NCBI GenBank assembly: GCA_020629965.1
Contig: JAHDCG010000001.1
Location: forward strand, 84,802 to 148,801
Direction: 5' to 3'
Length of the DNA stretch: 64,000 nt
From: Saprospiraceae bacterium
Lineage (GTDB): Bacteria; Bacteroidota; Bacteroidia; Chitinophagales; Saprospiraceae
Part shown: positions 1-10,000 of the stretch, in pieces
How the letters are laid out: each line of letters begins with the position of its first letter
Numbering within the stretch: position 1 is the first letter of the stretch
Notes under the pieces: model-generated
The model's input: the letters and a program-made list of their open reading frames with translations, nothing else
Database searches by the model: none
Told to the model about the DNA's origin: nothing
Program-made: the position numbers and the translations under genes

Positions 1-41
1 ACGGTTGACGGTTGACGGTTGTTGGTTGACGGTTGACGGGC
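1..41. repeat. Heptamer array (ACGGTTG)n
   Basis: Six consecutive 7-base units: ACGGTTG three times, TTGGTTG, ACGGTTG, then ACGGGCG. The window edge cuts it. The complementary unit CAACCGT differs by one base from the CCGTCCA unit (rotated) at 20833 and 27095, so these arrays look related. Confidence 0.85.
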
Positions 42-97
42 GCGCGTGATTAAGCCTACTGTTTGCTTCACTGACAACTACAATCCTTTGCAAGATA

Positions 98-136
98 TAA
101 AAAAGCGGTATTGATTCAGTTCAATACCGCTTTTTT
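98..136. terminator. Bidirectional intrinsic terminator
   Basis: The stem AAGCGGTATTGA / TCAATACCGCTT has a 5-base loop, with an A-run before and a T-run after, so it can terminate from both sides. On the minus strand it ends transcription of the protease gene at 182-1438. Confidence 0.85.
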
Positions 137-137
137 A

Positions 138-183
138 CTCTCAGCTCTCTACTTTTCGCTCGCCACTCTTGGCTCTCCCCTCT
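138..183. repeat. Heptamer array (CTCTNNN)n at the 3' end of the protease gene
   Basis: The stretch divides into 7-base units that nearly all begin with CT: CTCTCAG, CTCTCTA, CTTTTCG, CTCGCCA, CTCTTGG, CTCTCCC, CTCTAAA. It touches the stop codon of the minus-strand gene at 182. A similar CTCTNNN array lies at 57417-57451. Confidence 0.7.
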
Positions 184-1438
184 AAATCAACTCCCGCAAC
201 CGAAAAGTCCTTTTCATCTTCACGTTCCTTCTTCTCAACACCAACTTTATCTTCTTTCCTTCTTTTTTTTTCAGTTTTTTCAAAATTGCCGTCAGCGAAG
301 TAAATGCCGTGCCGATGCCGTTGATTTTTACTATGCGGTCACCGCGAAAAATGCCCGCTTCCGCCGCCGGACTGCCGGGCACGACCTTCGAGACGTAAAT
401 TTGATTCAAACTTGCGCCGCCGGCTATCAATATCAGACCGCTTTTGTCATATTCAAATTCTTCTTTATAATATTTATTCGGACGCACAAAAAATTGACTG
501 CGCGGGTAGTCGATAACCACGTCGAACCGCCGCAGAGCAGGATTACCGATGATGCCGTTGCGACCGTTGAGGCGCGTGGTGTCGAGGTCGATGATTAGTT
601 CCTGAAAACTCGTCGTGACTTCGTTGAGTTTGAAACCCGTCTCGTGCAACGGCAGTTTATCCACCCGCCCGGTCACGCCTTCGAGGGAGCCGCCCAGCCC
701 GGAGGCGACTGCTCCGGTGACCACATTTTCGGGTACATCGAGGTCGGGGTGCGTGTCGGTGTAAAGAATGAGCGGCAGATTAGAGCCGGTGTCTATGAGC
801 AGTTTAACCTCGGCATTTGTCGTGTCGGAGAGCAGCACGTCGGTTTCGAAGTAAGGTTTATTTTTATAGATTTCTACGGGAATTTCCCGAAATCTTTTAC
901 CGGGAGTTTTATTGCTCGACGGTGAAATTGTCAACCTGCGATTGCGGTAATCTATTTCTACGCGATAGCCGCGAAACACATCCGCACCGATAATGCCCTG
1001 CACGTTCAGACCCGCCATTTCATCGAATCTGAAATAATCTTCCTCCAAAACGAGCAGCGATTGATTAGGGATATTTATCGCTCCGATTTTCAGATGCACC
1101 TCCCGTACTAAGTAAACAAACAACTCGCGCCGCATATCCGAGCCGATGATTTGCAATCTGCGCTCGAAGGGGATTTTCATAATTTCCGCGACTTCCCGCT
1201 TCATCAGTACGGTGTGTTCGGCGCCGGTGTCGTAGATAAAATTGAGCGGCAGGGTGCGGTTGAAAAGGACGGGGATAACGATGAAATTATTGTGAATTTC
1301 AAAGGGAATATCGACCGGCTTAGTGATGCCGTACACGGTTTGCGCTTGTGATTTATTAAAAAAAAGAAAAAGCAAAGCGAGCGATAAAAAGAGAATTTTA
1401 CCGTCCCGATTAAAATATTTGCAAAATGAGAAACGCAA
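182..1438 (-). CDS. Secreted retropepsin-like aspartyl protease with C-terminal PDZ domain
   Basis: A 418-residue protein with a hydrophobic signal segment (about residues 14-32, ending SQAQ), so export to the periplasm or envelope is expected. Two aspartyl-protease half sites are visible: DTGAEHTVL at 70-78 and DTGSN at 216-220. This matches clan AA single-chain enzymes with two lobes. A PDZ domain occupies about 333-405 (VVPGSPAAEAGIFRGDRI), typical for substrate or C-terminus recognition. This architecture is common in Bacteroidota and its substrates are unknown. The gene is single, faces away from the susCD locus, and is followed by a heptamer array and a strong terminator. Activity is inferred from the two intact DTG motifs. 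The physiological role is not known. Confidence 0.85.
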   Translation of the reverse strand: MRFSFCKYFNRDGKILFLSLALLFLFFNKSQAQTVYGITKPVDIPFEIHNNFIVIPVLFNRTLPLNFIYDTGAEHTVLMKREVAEIMKIPFERRLQIIGSDMRRELFVYLVREVHLKIGAINIPNQSLLVLEEDYFRFDEMAGLNVQGIIGADVFRGYRVEIDYRNRRLTISPSSNKTPGKRFREIPVEIYKNKPYFETDVLLSDTTNAEVKLLIDTGSNLPLILYTDTHPDLDVPENVVTGAVASGLGGSLEGVTGRVDKLPLHETGFKLNEVTTSFQELIIDLDTTRLNGRNGIIGNPALRRFDVVIDYPRSQFFVRPNKYYKEEFEYDKSGLILIAGGASLNQIYVSKVVPGSPAAEAGIFRGDRIVKINGIGTAFTSLTAILKKLKKKEGKKIKLVLRRRNVKMKRTFRLRELI

Positions 1439-2055
1439 GATAATTTTGTTTTTTGACCTTTTTTCCCGGCAAGTTAATGTTTAAAAAATAAAAACCGTAA
1501 AAATCTTTCATTTCGTCCGCAAAACATTTTCTTCCCAAAAACTTAACAAAAAGCTAATGTGTCAGGCAGCGGAAATAATAAAGGTGTCGTTACATCTAAA
1601 AATTCGTTCAGCAAAAGTTTTCGACATATCGAAAACTTTCAAAAAATAAAAAGTAATTAAATAAATTTGGTAGTCTAAAACTTATTTCAGACTTTTACCG
1701 GCGTTAGTGTTGTTTTTACACCTTGTTCATTTATCTGACCTTACATACCGGCTCTGTTTACCGGTTAAAAAACTGCCCTTCCGGCAATATAACAAACAAA
1801 TTTACCGATTCATCTGAAAAACACCGCATAAAAATTTTAACGTACAGTTTTTCAACCCTTTACCGACTTTCAATTTCTGTCACACCTTATTCCTTTTATC
1901 TACACCGTTCCCGTCCCGTATGCACACTCTAAGACAATTTTTTCTCCCTGCGAGAGAAGAGAGGGTAAAGAAAATTACCCGTTTGGCTTTATACTTTGTT
2001 GCCTTAAAGAAGCTGAATTATTTACATTATTTTGTTAACTAAACCATAGTGTTGT
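1439..2055. other. 617-base AT-rich divergent intergenic region
   Basis: It separates the minus-strand protease from susC, so it must hold both promoters. No exact TAnnTTTG box with a properly spaced TTTG was found. The nearest candidate, TATACTTTG around 1990-1998, has one base too many. A 69-codon open frame at 1723-1932 has no protein-like features. Nothing else was recognised. Confidence 0.5.
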
Positions 2056-5000
2056 ATGAAACTTAAAATTGACTATGTTTTTAAGAATGCGTTACTGCTC
2101 CTGCTTTGCTTGAGCATGACGAGCCTTGCCGTCGCCCAAAGTACCGTCACCGGTACGCTGACGGATGCCGAATCCGGCGAGGCACTTATCGGAGCGAATG
2201 TACTCGTCGTGGGTACTTCTTCCGGTACCATCACCGACTTTGACGGAACTTACTCTGTTTCCGTTCCGGAAGGTGCCACACAATTGGAGTACTCTTACAC
2301 GGGTTTCCAAACGCAAACCGTCGATATCGCGGGTCGCGGTACGATTGACATTGCGATGTCATCGGGTACGGTACTCGACGAGGTCGTCGTTGTCGGTTAC
2401 GGTACGACTACCCGCGAAGAGGTGACCAGCTCCGTAACTTCCGTTAAGGCGGAAGATTTCAACGGCGGTCAGGTCAATGACCCGACACAGTTGATACAAG
2501 GTAAGGTTGCCGGCTTGTCTATCTCCGATGCGGGCAGTGACCCCAACGGCGGTACGACTATCCGTCTGCGCGGTATCAATTCTTTGGGCAGTACCTCTCC
2601 GCTCATCGTTATCGACGGGGTTATCGGTGCTACCTTAGAGACTGTCGATCCTAACGATATTGCGTCTATCGACGTATTGAAAGACGGTTCTGCCGCAGCT
2701 ATCTACGGCGCACGCGCCTCTGCGGGTGTCATCATTGTTACTACCAAAAAAGGAACGTCGGGTAAAACTTCCGTTACTTACAACGGTTTGGCGACCGTTG
2801 AAAATGTTGGTCGTACTTTGCCTTTGGCTTCTGCCGAAGAGTATGTACGCTTGCGCGGTGAAGATCAAAACCTCGGCGGCGATACCGATTGGATTGACGA
2901 AGTAACCGAGTCTGCGCTTTCTTTCACTCACAACTTAGCCATGTCGGGCGGTATCAACAAGACCTCTTACCGTGCGTCTTTAAACTACCGCGACATCGAG
3001 GGTGTCGGTATCAACAGCGGCTTTAATCAACTGAACGGTCGTTTGAATCTGAACCAAAAAGCACTCGACGATCGCTTGTCTATCAATTTGAACGTATCTG
3101 CTACCGAGCGTCAGTCAGAGTTCGGTTTTACGGAGTCTTTCCGCTACGCCAACATCTACAATCCTACGGCACCTATTTTCTTCGAAGATCAAATGTCTGC
3201 CGAAGCACTTCAGTTCGGCGGCTACTTTCAGTCTCCTAACTTCGATTACTTCAACCCCGTAGCGATTGCGGAGCAAGGTATCAACGAAGGTACACAAAAA
3301 GACCTTTTGTTGTCTATCGGCGGTCAGTACGAGTTAATCGACGGCTTGACGGCAGGTGTTTCTTACGCAGTAAACCGTGAGAGTAACATCTTCGGTGAGT
3401 TCTATCCGAACAACGCTTACTTCCGCGGCACCGACCAAAACGGTGAAGCACGCCGGTTTACGGAAGACAAAAACAACGAACTCTTCGAGCTTACCGGTAA
3501 CTACAAAAAGAGATTCGGTAACGTAAACTTCAACGGTTTGGTAGGTTATTCTTACAATGAAATTACCAGCGAGAGCTTCGGTGCTAACGGTCGTGATTTC
3601 ATCGCCAACGGTGTTACTTTCAACAACTTAGGTCTGGGTTCACGGGCGAATGAAGGAGACGGCGATGCTATTTTCTCTAATCAAGAAGAATACAAGGTGA
3701 TCGGCTTTTTCGGTCGTACTAACTTTGCTATCGACGATACCTACTTTTTGACTGCGGCAGTACGCTACGAAGGTTCGACCCGTTTCGGTCCGGAAAACCA
3801 ATACGGTCTTTTCCCCTCTGTGAGTGCGGGTGTTAACTTGAGCAACCTTATCGACATTGCCGGTATAGATAATCTGAAACTGCGTGCGGGCTACGGCGAA
3901 ACGGGTTCTTTGCCTCCTTTCTCTTACCTGTCACAACAACAGTATAACCGTCAGGGAGCTTCTTACCCTATCGGTGGTGTGAGTGTACCGGCTATCGGTA
4001 TTACGCAGGATGCCAATCCTGACTTGAAATGGGAAACTAAGGGTGAGTTTAACGTAGGTGTGGATTTTGCTTTCGGTGACTATGCCTGGACCGGTTCGGT
4101 AGATTACTACAATCGGACTACGCGCGATTTGATTTACCCGGTTTTGGCTACCGTGCCGCCTTTTGTTAATCCTAACATCTGGGCAAACCTCGAAGATGTA
4201 AACTTGGTATCTAACGGTATCGATGTGGCACTGGGTTATAATATGAGCAACGGTGACGGTTTCTCTTGGAATCCGAACGTCGTATTCTCTACTTATAACA
4301 CCGAGCTGCAATTGACCGGTGATCAAGGTACGCAGTTCAACTTCTTCAGTAGCGAAGACGCAACCTTCTTCCCCAACGGTTCTTCTCCCGGTGCTCCGGG
4401 TCTGAACGACAACCCGACCGTTCGTATTCAGGGCGATGCCGAAATCGGTCAGATTTGGGGTCCTGTCTTTGCAGGTATCGACGACAACGGCGAGTATATT
4501 TTTGAAGACTTGGACGGAGACGGTACGGTGGAAGCAGGCAACTTTGCCGAAGACGATAATCAAGTATTGGGTAACGGTTTGCCTGATTTCTCTTTGGGTA
4601 TCAACAATACTTTTAAATTCGGTAACTTAGATTTGACTTTCTTCCTGCGCGGTGACTTCGGTCATGAGTTGATTAACACTTACCGTTTGTTCTACGAAAA
4701 CAACGCTCCGTCACGCAAAATCGATAATATTGTACAAACCGAGTTTTTCGATGAGAACCTTACTGCTAATCCGAAATTCAGCAGCCGTTACGTTGAAACT
4801 GCCTCATTCCTGGCTTTGGATAACGTTACTGTCGGTTATAACTTCGACCTTGCCGACGGCAGCAGTTTTAACAACTTGCGTGTATTCGTAGCAGGTCGTA
4901 ACCTGTTCTTCCTGACGGACTATACGGGCGTCGATCCTTCCGTTCGCTACGCAGATGAAGGTGCTTTGGATAACGGCGGTCGTCGTGATTTTTCTTTCGA

Positions 5001-5082
5001 CCCGTTGATTCCGGGTATCGACCGTCGGAACACTTACTTCCGTACTTACCAAATCAGCTTTGGTGTGAATGTTGGTTTCTAA
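2056..5082 (+). CDS. SusC/RagA-type TonB-linked outer membrane transporter
   Basis: A 1008-residue protein with a signal peptide (1-28, ending AVAQ). It is followed by a carboxypeptidase-regulatory-like beta-sandwich (about 29-105), the hallmark segment VVVVGYGTTTREEVTSSV, a TonB plug (about 115-235, with RLRGINSLG and IDGV motifs) and a long beta-barrel ending in an aromatic residue (NVGF). The family forms the barrel of SusCD complexes that import oligosaccharides or peptides across the outer membrane with TonB energy. The SusD partner follows 228 bases downstream. The substrate cannot be read from sequence. The VCBS lipoproteins and glycosidase downstream suggest a glycan or glycoconjugate, which is an inference. 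No anti-sigma/ECF pair lies in the window, so control of this locus is unknown. Confidence 0.95.
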   Translation: MKLKIDYVFKNALLLLLCLSMTSLAVAQSTVTGTLTDAESGEALIGANVLVVGTSSGTITDFDGTYSVSVPEGATQLEYSYTGFQTQTVDIAGRGTIDIAMSSGTVLDEVVVVGYGTTTREEVTSSVTSVKAEDFNGGQVNDPTQLIQGKVAGLSISDAGSDPNGGTTIRLRGINSLGSTSPLIVIDGVIGATLETVDPNDIASIDVLKDGSAAAIYGARASAGVIIVTTKKGTSGKTSVTYNGLATVENVGRTLPLASAEEYVRLRGEDQNLGGDTDWIDEVTESALSFTHNLAMSGGINKTSYRASLNYRDIEGVGINSGFNQLNGRLNLNQKALDDRLSINLNVSATERQSEFGFTESFRYANIYNPTAPIFFEDQMSAEALQFGGYFQSPNFDYFNPVAIAEQGINEGTQKDLLLSIGGQYELIDGLTAGVSYAVNRESNIFGEFYPNNAYFRGTDQNGEARRFTEDKNNELFELTGNYKKRFGNVNFNGLVGYSYNEITSESFGANGRDFIANGVTFNNLGLGSRANEGDGDAIFSNQEEYKVIGFFGRTNFAIDDTYFLTAAVRYEGSTRFGPENQYGLFPSVSAGVNLSNLIDIAGIDNLKLRAGYGETGSLPPFSYLSQQQYNRQGASYPIGGVSVPAIGITQDANPDLKWETKGEFNVGVDFAFGDYAWTGSVDYYNRTTRDLIYPVLATVPPFVNPNIWANLEDVNLVSNGIDVALGYNMSNGDGFSWNPNVVFSTYNTELQLTGDQGTQFNFFSSEDATFFPNGSSPGAPGLNDNPTVRIQGDAEIGQIWGPVFAGIDDNGEYIFEDLDGDGTVEAGNFAEDDNQVLGNGLPDFSLGINNTFKFGNLDLTFFLRGDFGHELINTYRLFYENNAPSRKIDNIVQTEFFDENLTANPKFSSRYVETASFLALDNVTVGYNFDLADGSSFNNLRVFVAGRNLFFLTDYTGVDPSVRYADEGALDNGGRRDFSFDPLIPGIDRRNTYFRTYQISFGVNVGF

Positions 5083-5139
5083 GCTGTTTTTTTTGCAAGA
5101 CAAAGAACATTAGCTTAATTTGATTTTCAGATTTGTGTC

Positions 5140-5187
5140 ATAATGTTGCGATATGAACTTTTGAATACATAAATTCCGCAACATTAT
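5140..5187 (+). promoter_or_regulatory. Hairpin 1 in the susC-susD intergenic region
   Basis: A perfect 11-base inverted repeat, ATAATGTTGCG / CGCAACATTAT, with a 26-base spacer, starts 57 bases after the susC stop. No T-run follows, so it looks like an mRNA-stabilising or processing structure rather than a terminator. Confidence 0.55.
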
Positions 5188-5260
5188 CGGTGAAACGGAA
5201 TTACCTTTGGGATACCGACCGTTAAATGACTCAATTCTAAATTGCAACCAAAAAATTGTG

Positions 5261-5292
5261 CCTCCGATATTGTTTTCGAATAATATCGGAGG
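5261..5292 (+). promoter_or_regulatory. Hairpin 2 just upstream of susD
   Basis: A perfect 11-base stem, CCTCCGATATT / AATATCGGAGG, with a 10-base loop, ends 18 bases before the susD start codon. With hairpin 1 it may set the ratio of SusC to SusD or modulate susD translation. The stem is seen directly; the role is inferred. Confidence 0.6.
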
Positions 5293-5310
5293 GACTAAAA
5301 TTTAATAAAT

Positions 5311-6900
5311 ATGAAATTTTTTAATTCTAATCGGTCTTTTGCATTAGCGATTATGTTTTCGCTGATTGCATTCAGTCCTGCTTGTACCGACCTCGAAGAA
5401 GAGGTATTTACGCAGCTGACTCCGGCTACTTTCCCGACCAACCAAGAAGAGGTAACGGCAGCGGTAGCTTTTGCTTACTCTCAACTGTACGGTTGGGGTA
5501 ATCACGGCGGTTTTAACTCGCTTTCCGAAGTATCTTCCGACGAAATCATGATTCCGCAACGCGGATCGGATTGGTTCGACGGCGGTATTTGGTTACGCGC
5601 TCACCGCCACGATTTCCGTCCGCAAGACGGTCCTACCGACGGTGCCTGGAACTTTGTTTTCGGTGGTATCGCGCAGGCAAACGCCACGCTTTCTATTCTC
5701 GATAACGCCCTGAGTGAAGGTATCGTAGATGCAGAAACCGTAACCTCGTTTGCGGCGGAAGTGCGCATGATTCGTGCTCTGTACTACTTTTGGGCAATCG
5801 ACGGTTTCGGTAATGTGCCGATTGTAACACAAGACACCGAAGATTCTACGCCGGACACTGCTCCGCGCAGTGAAGTTTTCAACTTCATCGAAAGCGAAAT
5901 TCAAGCGGTACAAGGCGACTTGAGCCGCGACGTAGCCGGCACTTACGCACGTTTTAACTACTATGTCGCACAAAGTTTGTTGGCTAAGTTATACATGAAT
6001 GCGGAAGTATATACCGGTACCGCACGCTGGCAAGACGCCTTGAATGCTACCAATGAGGTTATCGACTCCGACAGCTACACTTTGGAGGGTGACTACTTTG
6101 CTAACTTCAACCGCTCTAACGACTCTTCCGGAGAAATCATTTTTGGTTTGCCGTTTGATGAAAACACCGGACAGGGTTTTAACATCTCGCAAATGACTCT
6201 GCACTACAGCAGCCAGGAAACTTTCCAGCTGCAAGCGCAGCCGTGGAACGGTTACTGTACTTTGCAAGAGTTTTATGACTCTTACGAAGACGACGACATG
6301 CGTAAAGGTGAATTCGGTAATCAGGAAGTACGCGGTAATTTCCACGCGGGTCCCCAATTCAACCCTAACGGCGAGCCTACTTTAGACTCTTCCGCAGATG
6401 ATCCGGGTGGAGAAGAACTCGTATTCACTCCCGAAATCAACGAACACTTTCCTAACGCTTTCCGCCAAGCGGGTGCGCGGGTAGGTAAATACGAATTTTA
6501 CGAAGGCGGTATGCCCGATTTATCTGTCGATTATCCTGTCTTCCGTTACTCCGATATCCTGATGTTGAAAGCGGAAGCTATGCACCGCTTGTCTCCGGGC
6601 AGCAGCGAAGCATTGGATTTGGTCAACGAAATTCGCTCTCGTGCGGGTGTCGATGGCTTCTCCGAAATCAACGAAGAAAACCTGTTGGCAGAGCGTGGTC
6701 GTGAATTGTTCTACGAAGGTTGGAGACGTAACGATTTGATTCGTTTCGGTCGTTTCAACGGCGAATGGGCATTTAAAACCATGGATACCCCCGACAGCGA
6801 CATAGGTACCGTGCGTTTTGACGAAGAGGTTCAGTTGTTCCCGATTCCTACGAATCAGCTGAACGCGAACCCTGACTTGCGTCAAAATCCCGGCTACTAA
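5311..6900 (+). CDS. RagB/SusD-type surface lipoprotein
   Basis: A 529-residue lipoprotein (lipobox FSPAC, Cys25) of the SusD family. It has the N-terminal TPR-like helices (RMIRALYYFWAIDGFGNVP-like segment), the C-terminal RYSDILMLKAEAMHR motif and an NEIRSRAG motif typical of SusD_RagB. SusD proteins sit on the SusC barrel as a lid and capture the ligand at the cell surface. It follows susC in the same direction and is closed by a strong terminator, so susC-susD form one transcription unit separate from the VCBS genes. By eye, glycine codons here favour GGT while the following genes favour GGC, consistent with high expression. Confidence 0.95.
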   Translation: MKFFNSNRSFALAIMFSLIAFSPACTDLEEEVFTQLTPATFPTNQEEVTAAVAFAYSQLYGWGNHGGFNSLSEVSSDEIMIPQRGSDWFDGGIWLRAHRHDFRPQDGPTDGAWNFVFGGIAQANATLSILDNALSEGIVDAETVTSFAAEVRMIRALYYFWAIDGFGNVPIVTQDTEDSTPDTAPRSEVFNFIESEIQAVQGDLSRDVAGTYARFNYYVAQSLLAKLYMNAEVYTGTARWQDALNATNEVIDSDSYTLEGDYFANFNRSNDSSGEIIFGLPFDENTGQGFNISQMTLHYSSQETFQLQAQPWNGYCTLQEFYDSYEDDDMRKGEFGNQEVRGNFHAGPQFNPNGEPTLDSSADDPGGEELVFTPEINEHFPNAFRQAGARVGKYEFYEGGMPDLSVDYPVFRYSDILMLKAEAMHRLSPGSSEALDLVNEIRSRAGVDGFSEINEENLLAERGRELFYEGWRRNDLIRFGRFNGEWAFKTMDTPDSDIGTVRFDEEVQLFPIPTNQLNANPDLRQNPGY

Positions 6901-6924
6901 GTTCGGTTTTTTACACGCATAAAT

Positions 6925-6969
6925 AAAAAAGGCGGTGCTTTCCCTGCGAGGAAAGTGCCGCCTTTTTTT
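6925..6969 (+). terminator. Intrinsic terminator after susD
   Basis: A 13-bp stem (GGCGGTGCTTTCC / GGAAAGTGCCGCC, two wobble pairs) with a CTGCG loop is preceded by A6 and followed by T7. Confidence 0.9.
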
Positions 6970-7026
6970 GTTGGTTAACGAAAGGCTAAAAACACTTAAA
7001 CACACCTGCAAAACTCTCCTCTTTAT

Positions 7027-7034
7027 TACCTTTG
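7027..7034 (+). promoter_or_regulatory. Putative Bacteroidota -7 box (TACCTTTG)
   Basis: TACCTTTG matches the TAnnTTTG consensus and lies 23 bases before the ATG of the first VCBS gene. No TTTG is found at the -33 position. Confidence 0.5.
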
Positions 7035-7057
7035 TCGTCCTCTAAAAAAAGGTTGGT

Positions 7058-10000
7058 ATGTGTATAAGAGTCCCGTTTTTTTTCCTTCTTTGCTGTGCTT
7101 TTTTTACTGCTTGTCAGTCCGATAAAGCGGAAAAATCAAAGGCGCGACCGACCGCAGGCAAGACGCTGTTCACTACCGTTGCACCCGAATATTCCGGGGT
7201 TACGTTCAGCAATGACCTGCACTACACCGAAGAATTTAATCCTTACACCTTCCGCAATTTTTTTAACGGCGGCGGCGTCGGTATCGGCGATGTCAACAAC
7301 GACGGGCTGCCCGATATCTTCTTTTGCGGCAATTTGGTCGATAACAAACTGTACCTCAATCAAGGCGATTTTAAATTTACGGAAATCGCCGCCGGCGCGG
7401 GCGTAAATGCCCCCGGCGTATGGTCTTCCGGCGTCAGCATGGCAGACATCAACGCCGACGGCTGGTTAGATATTTACGTCTGCAAATCGGGAAAGCCCGG
7501 CAGCGAAAACCGCCACAACGAACTTTTCATCAACAACGCCGACCCCGACGAGAACGGTCACGTTACCTTCACCGAAAAATCAAAGCAGTACGGCATCGGC
7601 GACGAGGGGCTTTCTACCCACGCCGCATTTTTTGACTACGATTTAGACGGAGATTTGGACTGCTACCTGCTCAACAACTCCATGCGCGCCGTCGGCAATT
7701 ATGACCTGCGCAAAGACCAACGCCGCCTGCGCGATACCCTCGGCGGCAACAAACTCTACCGCAACGACGGCGAAAAATTTACGGATGTCAGCGAAGCCGC
7801 CGGCATTTACGGCAGCAATATCGGTTTCGGTCTCGGTGTCACCATCGGCGATGTCAATCGCGACAACTACCCGGATATTTTCGTCAGCAACGATTTTTTT
7901 GAGAAAGATTACCTCTATCTCAATCAACAAGACGGTACTTTCCGCGAAGCGGGCGCGGATTATTTACCCGAAATGAGTTTCAGCAGCATGGGCGCGGATA
8001 TGGCGGATTTGAACAATGACGGCTACCCCGAAATTTTCGTTACCGATATGCTGCCCGCCTCGAATGCGCGGATGAAAACCAAAACCGCTTTTGAAAATTG
8101 GGACAAATACCGTCTCAACAAATCGAAAGGCTACCATAAACAATTTACCCGCAATGCACTGCACCTCAATCAAGCCTTAACGGACGAAACGGGCGGCGTA
8201 AATTTCAGCGACATCAGCCGCATGGCGGGCGTTCACGCAACTGATTGGTCGTGGGGCGCACTGCTCGCCGACTTTGACAACGACGGTCGCAAAGATATTT
8301 TCGTAGCCAACGGTATCCTCAAAGACCTCACCGACCAAGACTACGTGATGTTTTTCTCTGACCCGCGCAACGTGCAGGCACTACTCAAAGAGTCCGGCAG
8401 TGCCGTCACGCAAATGGTCGATAAAATGCCCGAAGAGGCGATTGCTAATTGTGTTTTTCAACAAACCGGCGACGGTTTCATTCCCGAATTTTCGGACAAA
8501 GCCGCCGCATGGGGACTCGCCGCGCCTTCTTTTTCCAACGGTTCCGCTTACGGTGATTTGGACAATGACGGCGATTTGGATTTGGTCATCAACAACATTA
8601 ATCAACCCGCTTTTCTTTATCGCAACGAAGCCGATACCTTGCTGACCGCAAATAATTTTCTCAAAATTGTATTAAAAGGTGCAGACAAAAATCCGCAAGC
8701 CGTCGGCAGCAAAGTCACGCTGTACGCCGAGGGCAAAATGTTTTATCAGGAAGTCAACCCGATGCGCGGTTTTGAAAGCACGGTAGATGCGCGGCTGAAT
8801 TTCGGACTCGGAAGTGCAACGAAAATCGACAGCGCAGTCGTTATCTGGTACGACGGCACGCGGCAAACGGTCAAAAATATTGCAGCGCAGCAAATTTTAG
8901 AAATAGAAAAAAACGGAAGAAAAGCAGAGAAAAAAGCAGCGTCCGCACCTCGATATTTTACAAAAGCCGATGCGAAAAATCTGAACTTCACACACCGCGA
9001 AAATCTTTACGACGACTTCGACCGCGACCGGCTTCTGTACCATCAGCGCAACACCGAAGGCGCGCCGCTTGCCGTCTCCGCCGGGCAGCCCCGGATATTT
9101 TATTTCGGGAATGCGAAAGGGGAAGCAGGCGCATTGTTTATCAAAAATCGAAACGGTAGTTTCATAAATAAAGCACAACCCGCCTTTCTTGCCGACGCCG
9201 AAAGCGAAGATACCGAAGCCGCTTTTTTTGACGCGGACAATGACGGAGATGACGATTTGTACGTCGCTTCGGGCGGTACGGAGTTTAGCGATTTTTCCTC
9301 GGATTTGCACGACCGCTTATATTTTAACGACGGGCGCGGCAATTTTACCAAAGCCGAAAAATCGCCTTTTGTCCGCTTTGCAAGCACAGGCGCACTGCTC
9401 ACCGCCGACTTCAACGGCGACGGCAACACGGATATTTTTGTCGGTGAAAGGCTGAAAATCAAGCAGTTCGGGGTGCCCGTTTCGGGGCATCTGCTGCTGA
9501 ATGACGGTAAAGGAAACTTTACGGAAAACAAAAATTACGGCAAAGCCCTCACGCAAATCGGGATGATAACCGACGCGGCGACTTTGGATTTTGATGCGGA
9601 CGGCGACCCGGATTTACTCCTCTGCGGCGAATGGATGTCTCCTAAATTATTTGAAAATACGGGGACACAATTTATCGACGTCAGCGAAAAATTCGGACTG
9701 AACGACCACCCCGGACTGTGGAACAAAATCACGGTTGCCGATTTTAACGGCGACGGAAAAGAGGACTTTGCTATCGGCAACTACGGCAAAAACTCCCGTC
9801 TGAAATCGCAGACCGGTCGCCCGTTGCGCCTGTACATCAACGACCTCGACGGCAACGGCAGCATCGAGCATTTCATTTCGTTTTACGAAGACACGCTGCA
9901 GTATCCGCTGGCTTTGCGCAGTGATTTAATCAGTCAGGTTCCCGCCGCCAAAAAATTGTACCTCAAACACGAAGACTACAAAAATACTACGGTACGCGAA

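Noticed and set aside
1-41. CRISPR-like array
   Set aside because: The units are 7 bases without spacers, and no cas genes are present; the same applies to all other short arrays.
1723-1932. 69-codon frame upstream of susC
   Set aside because: No domain, unnatural composition, AT-rich regulatory region.
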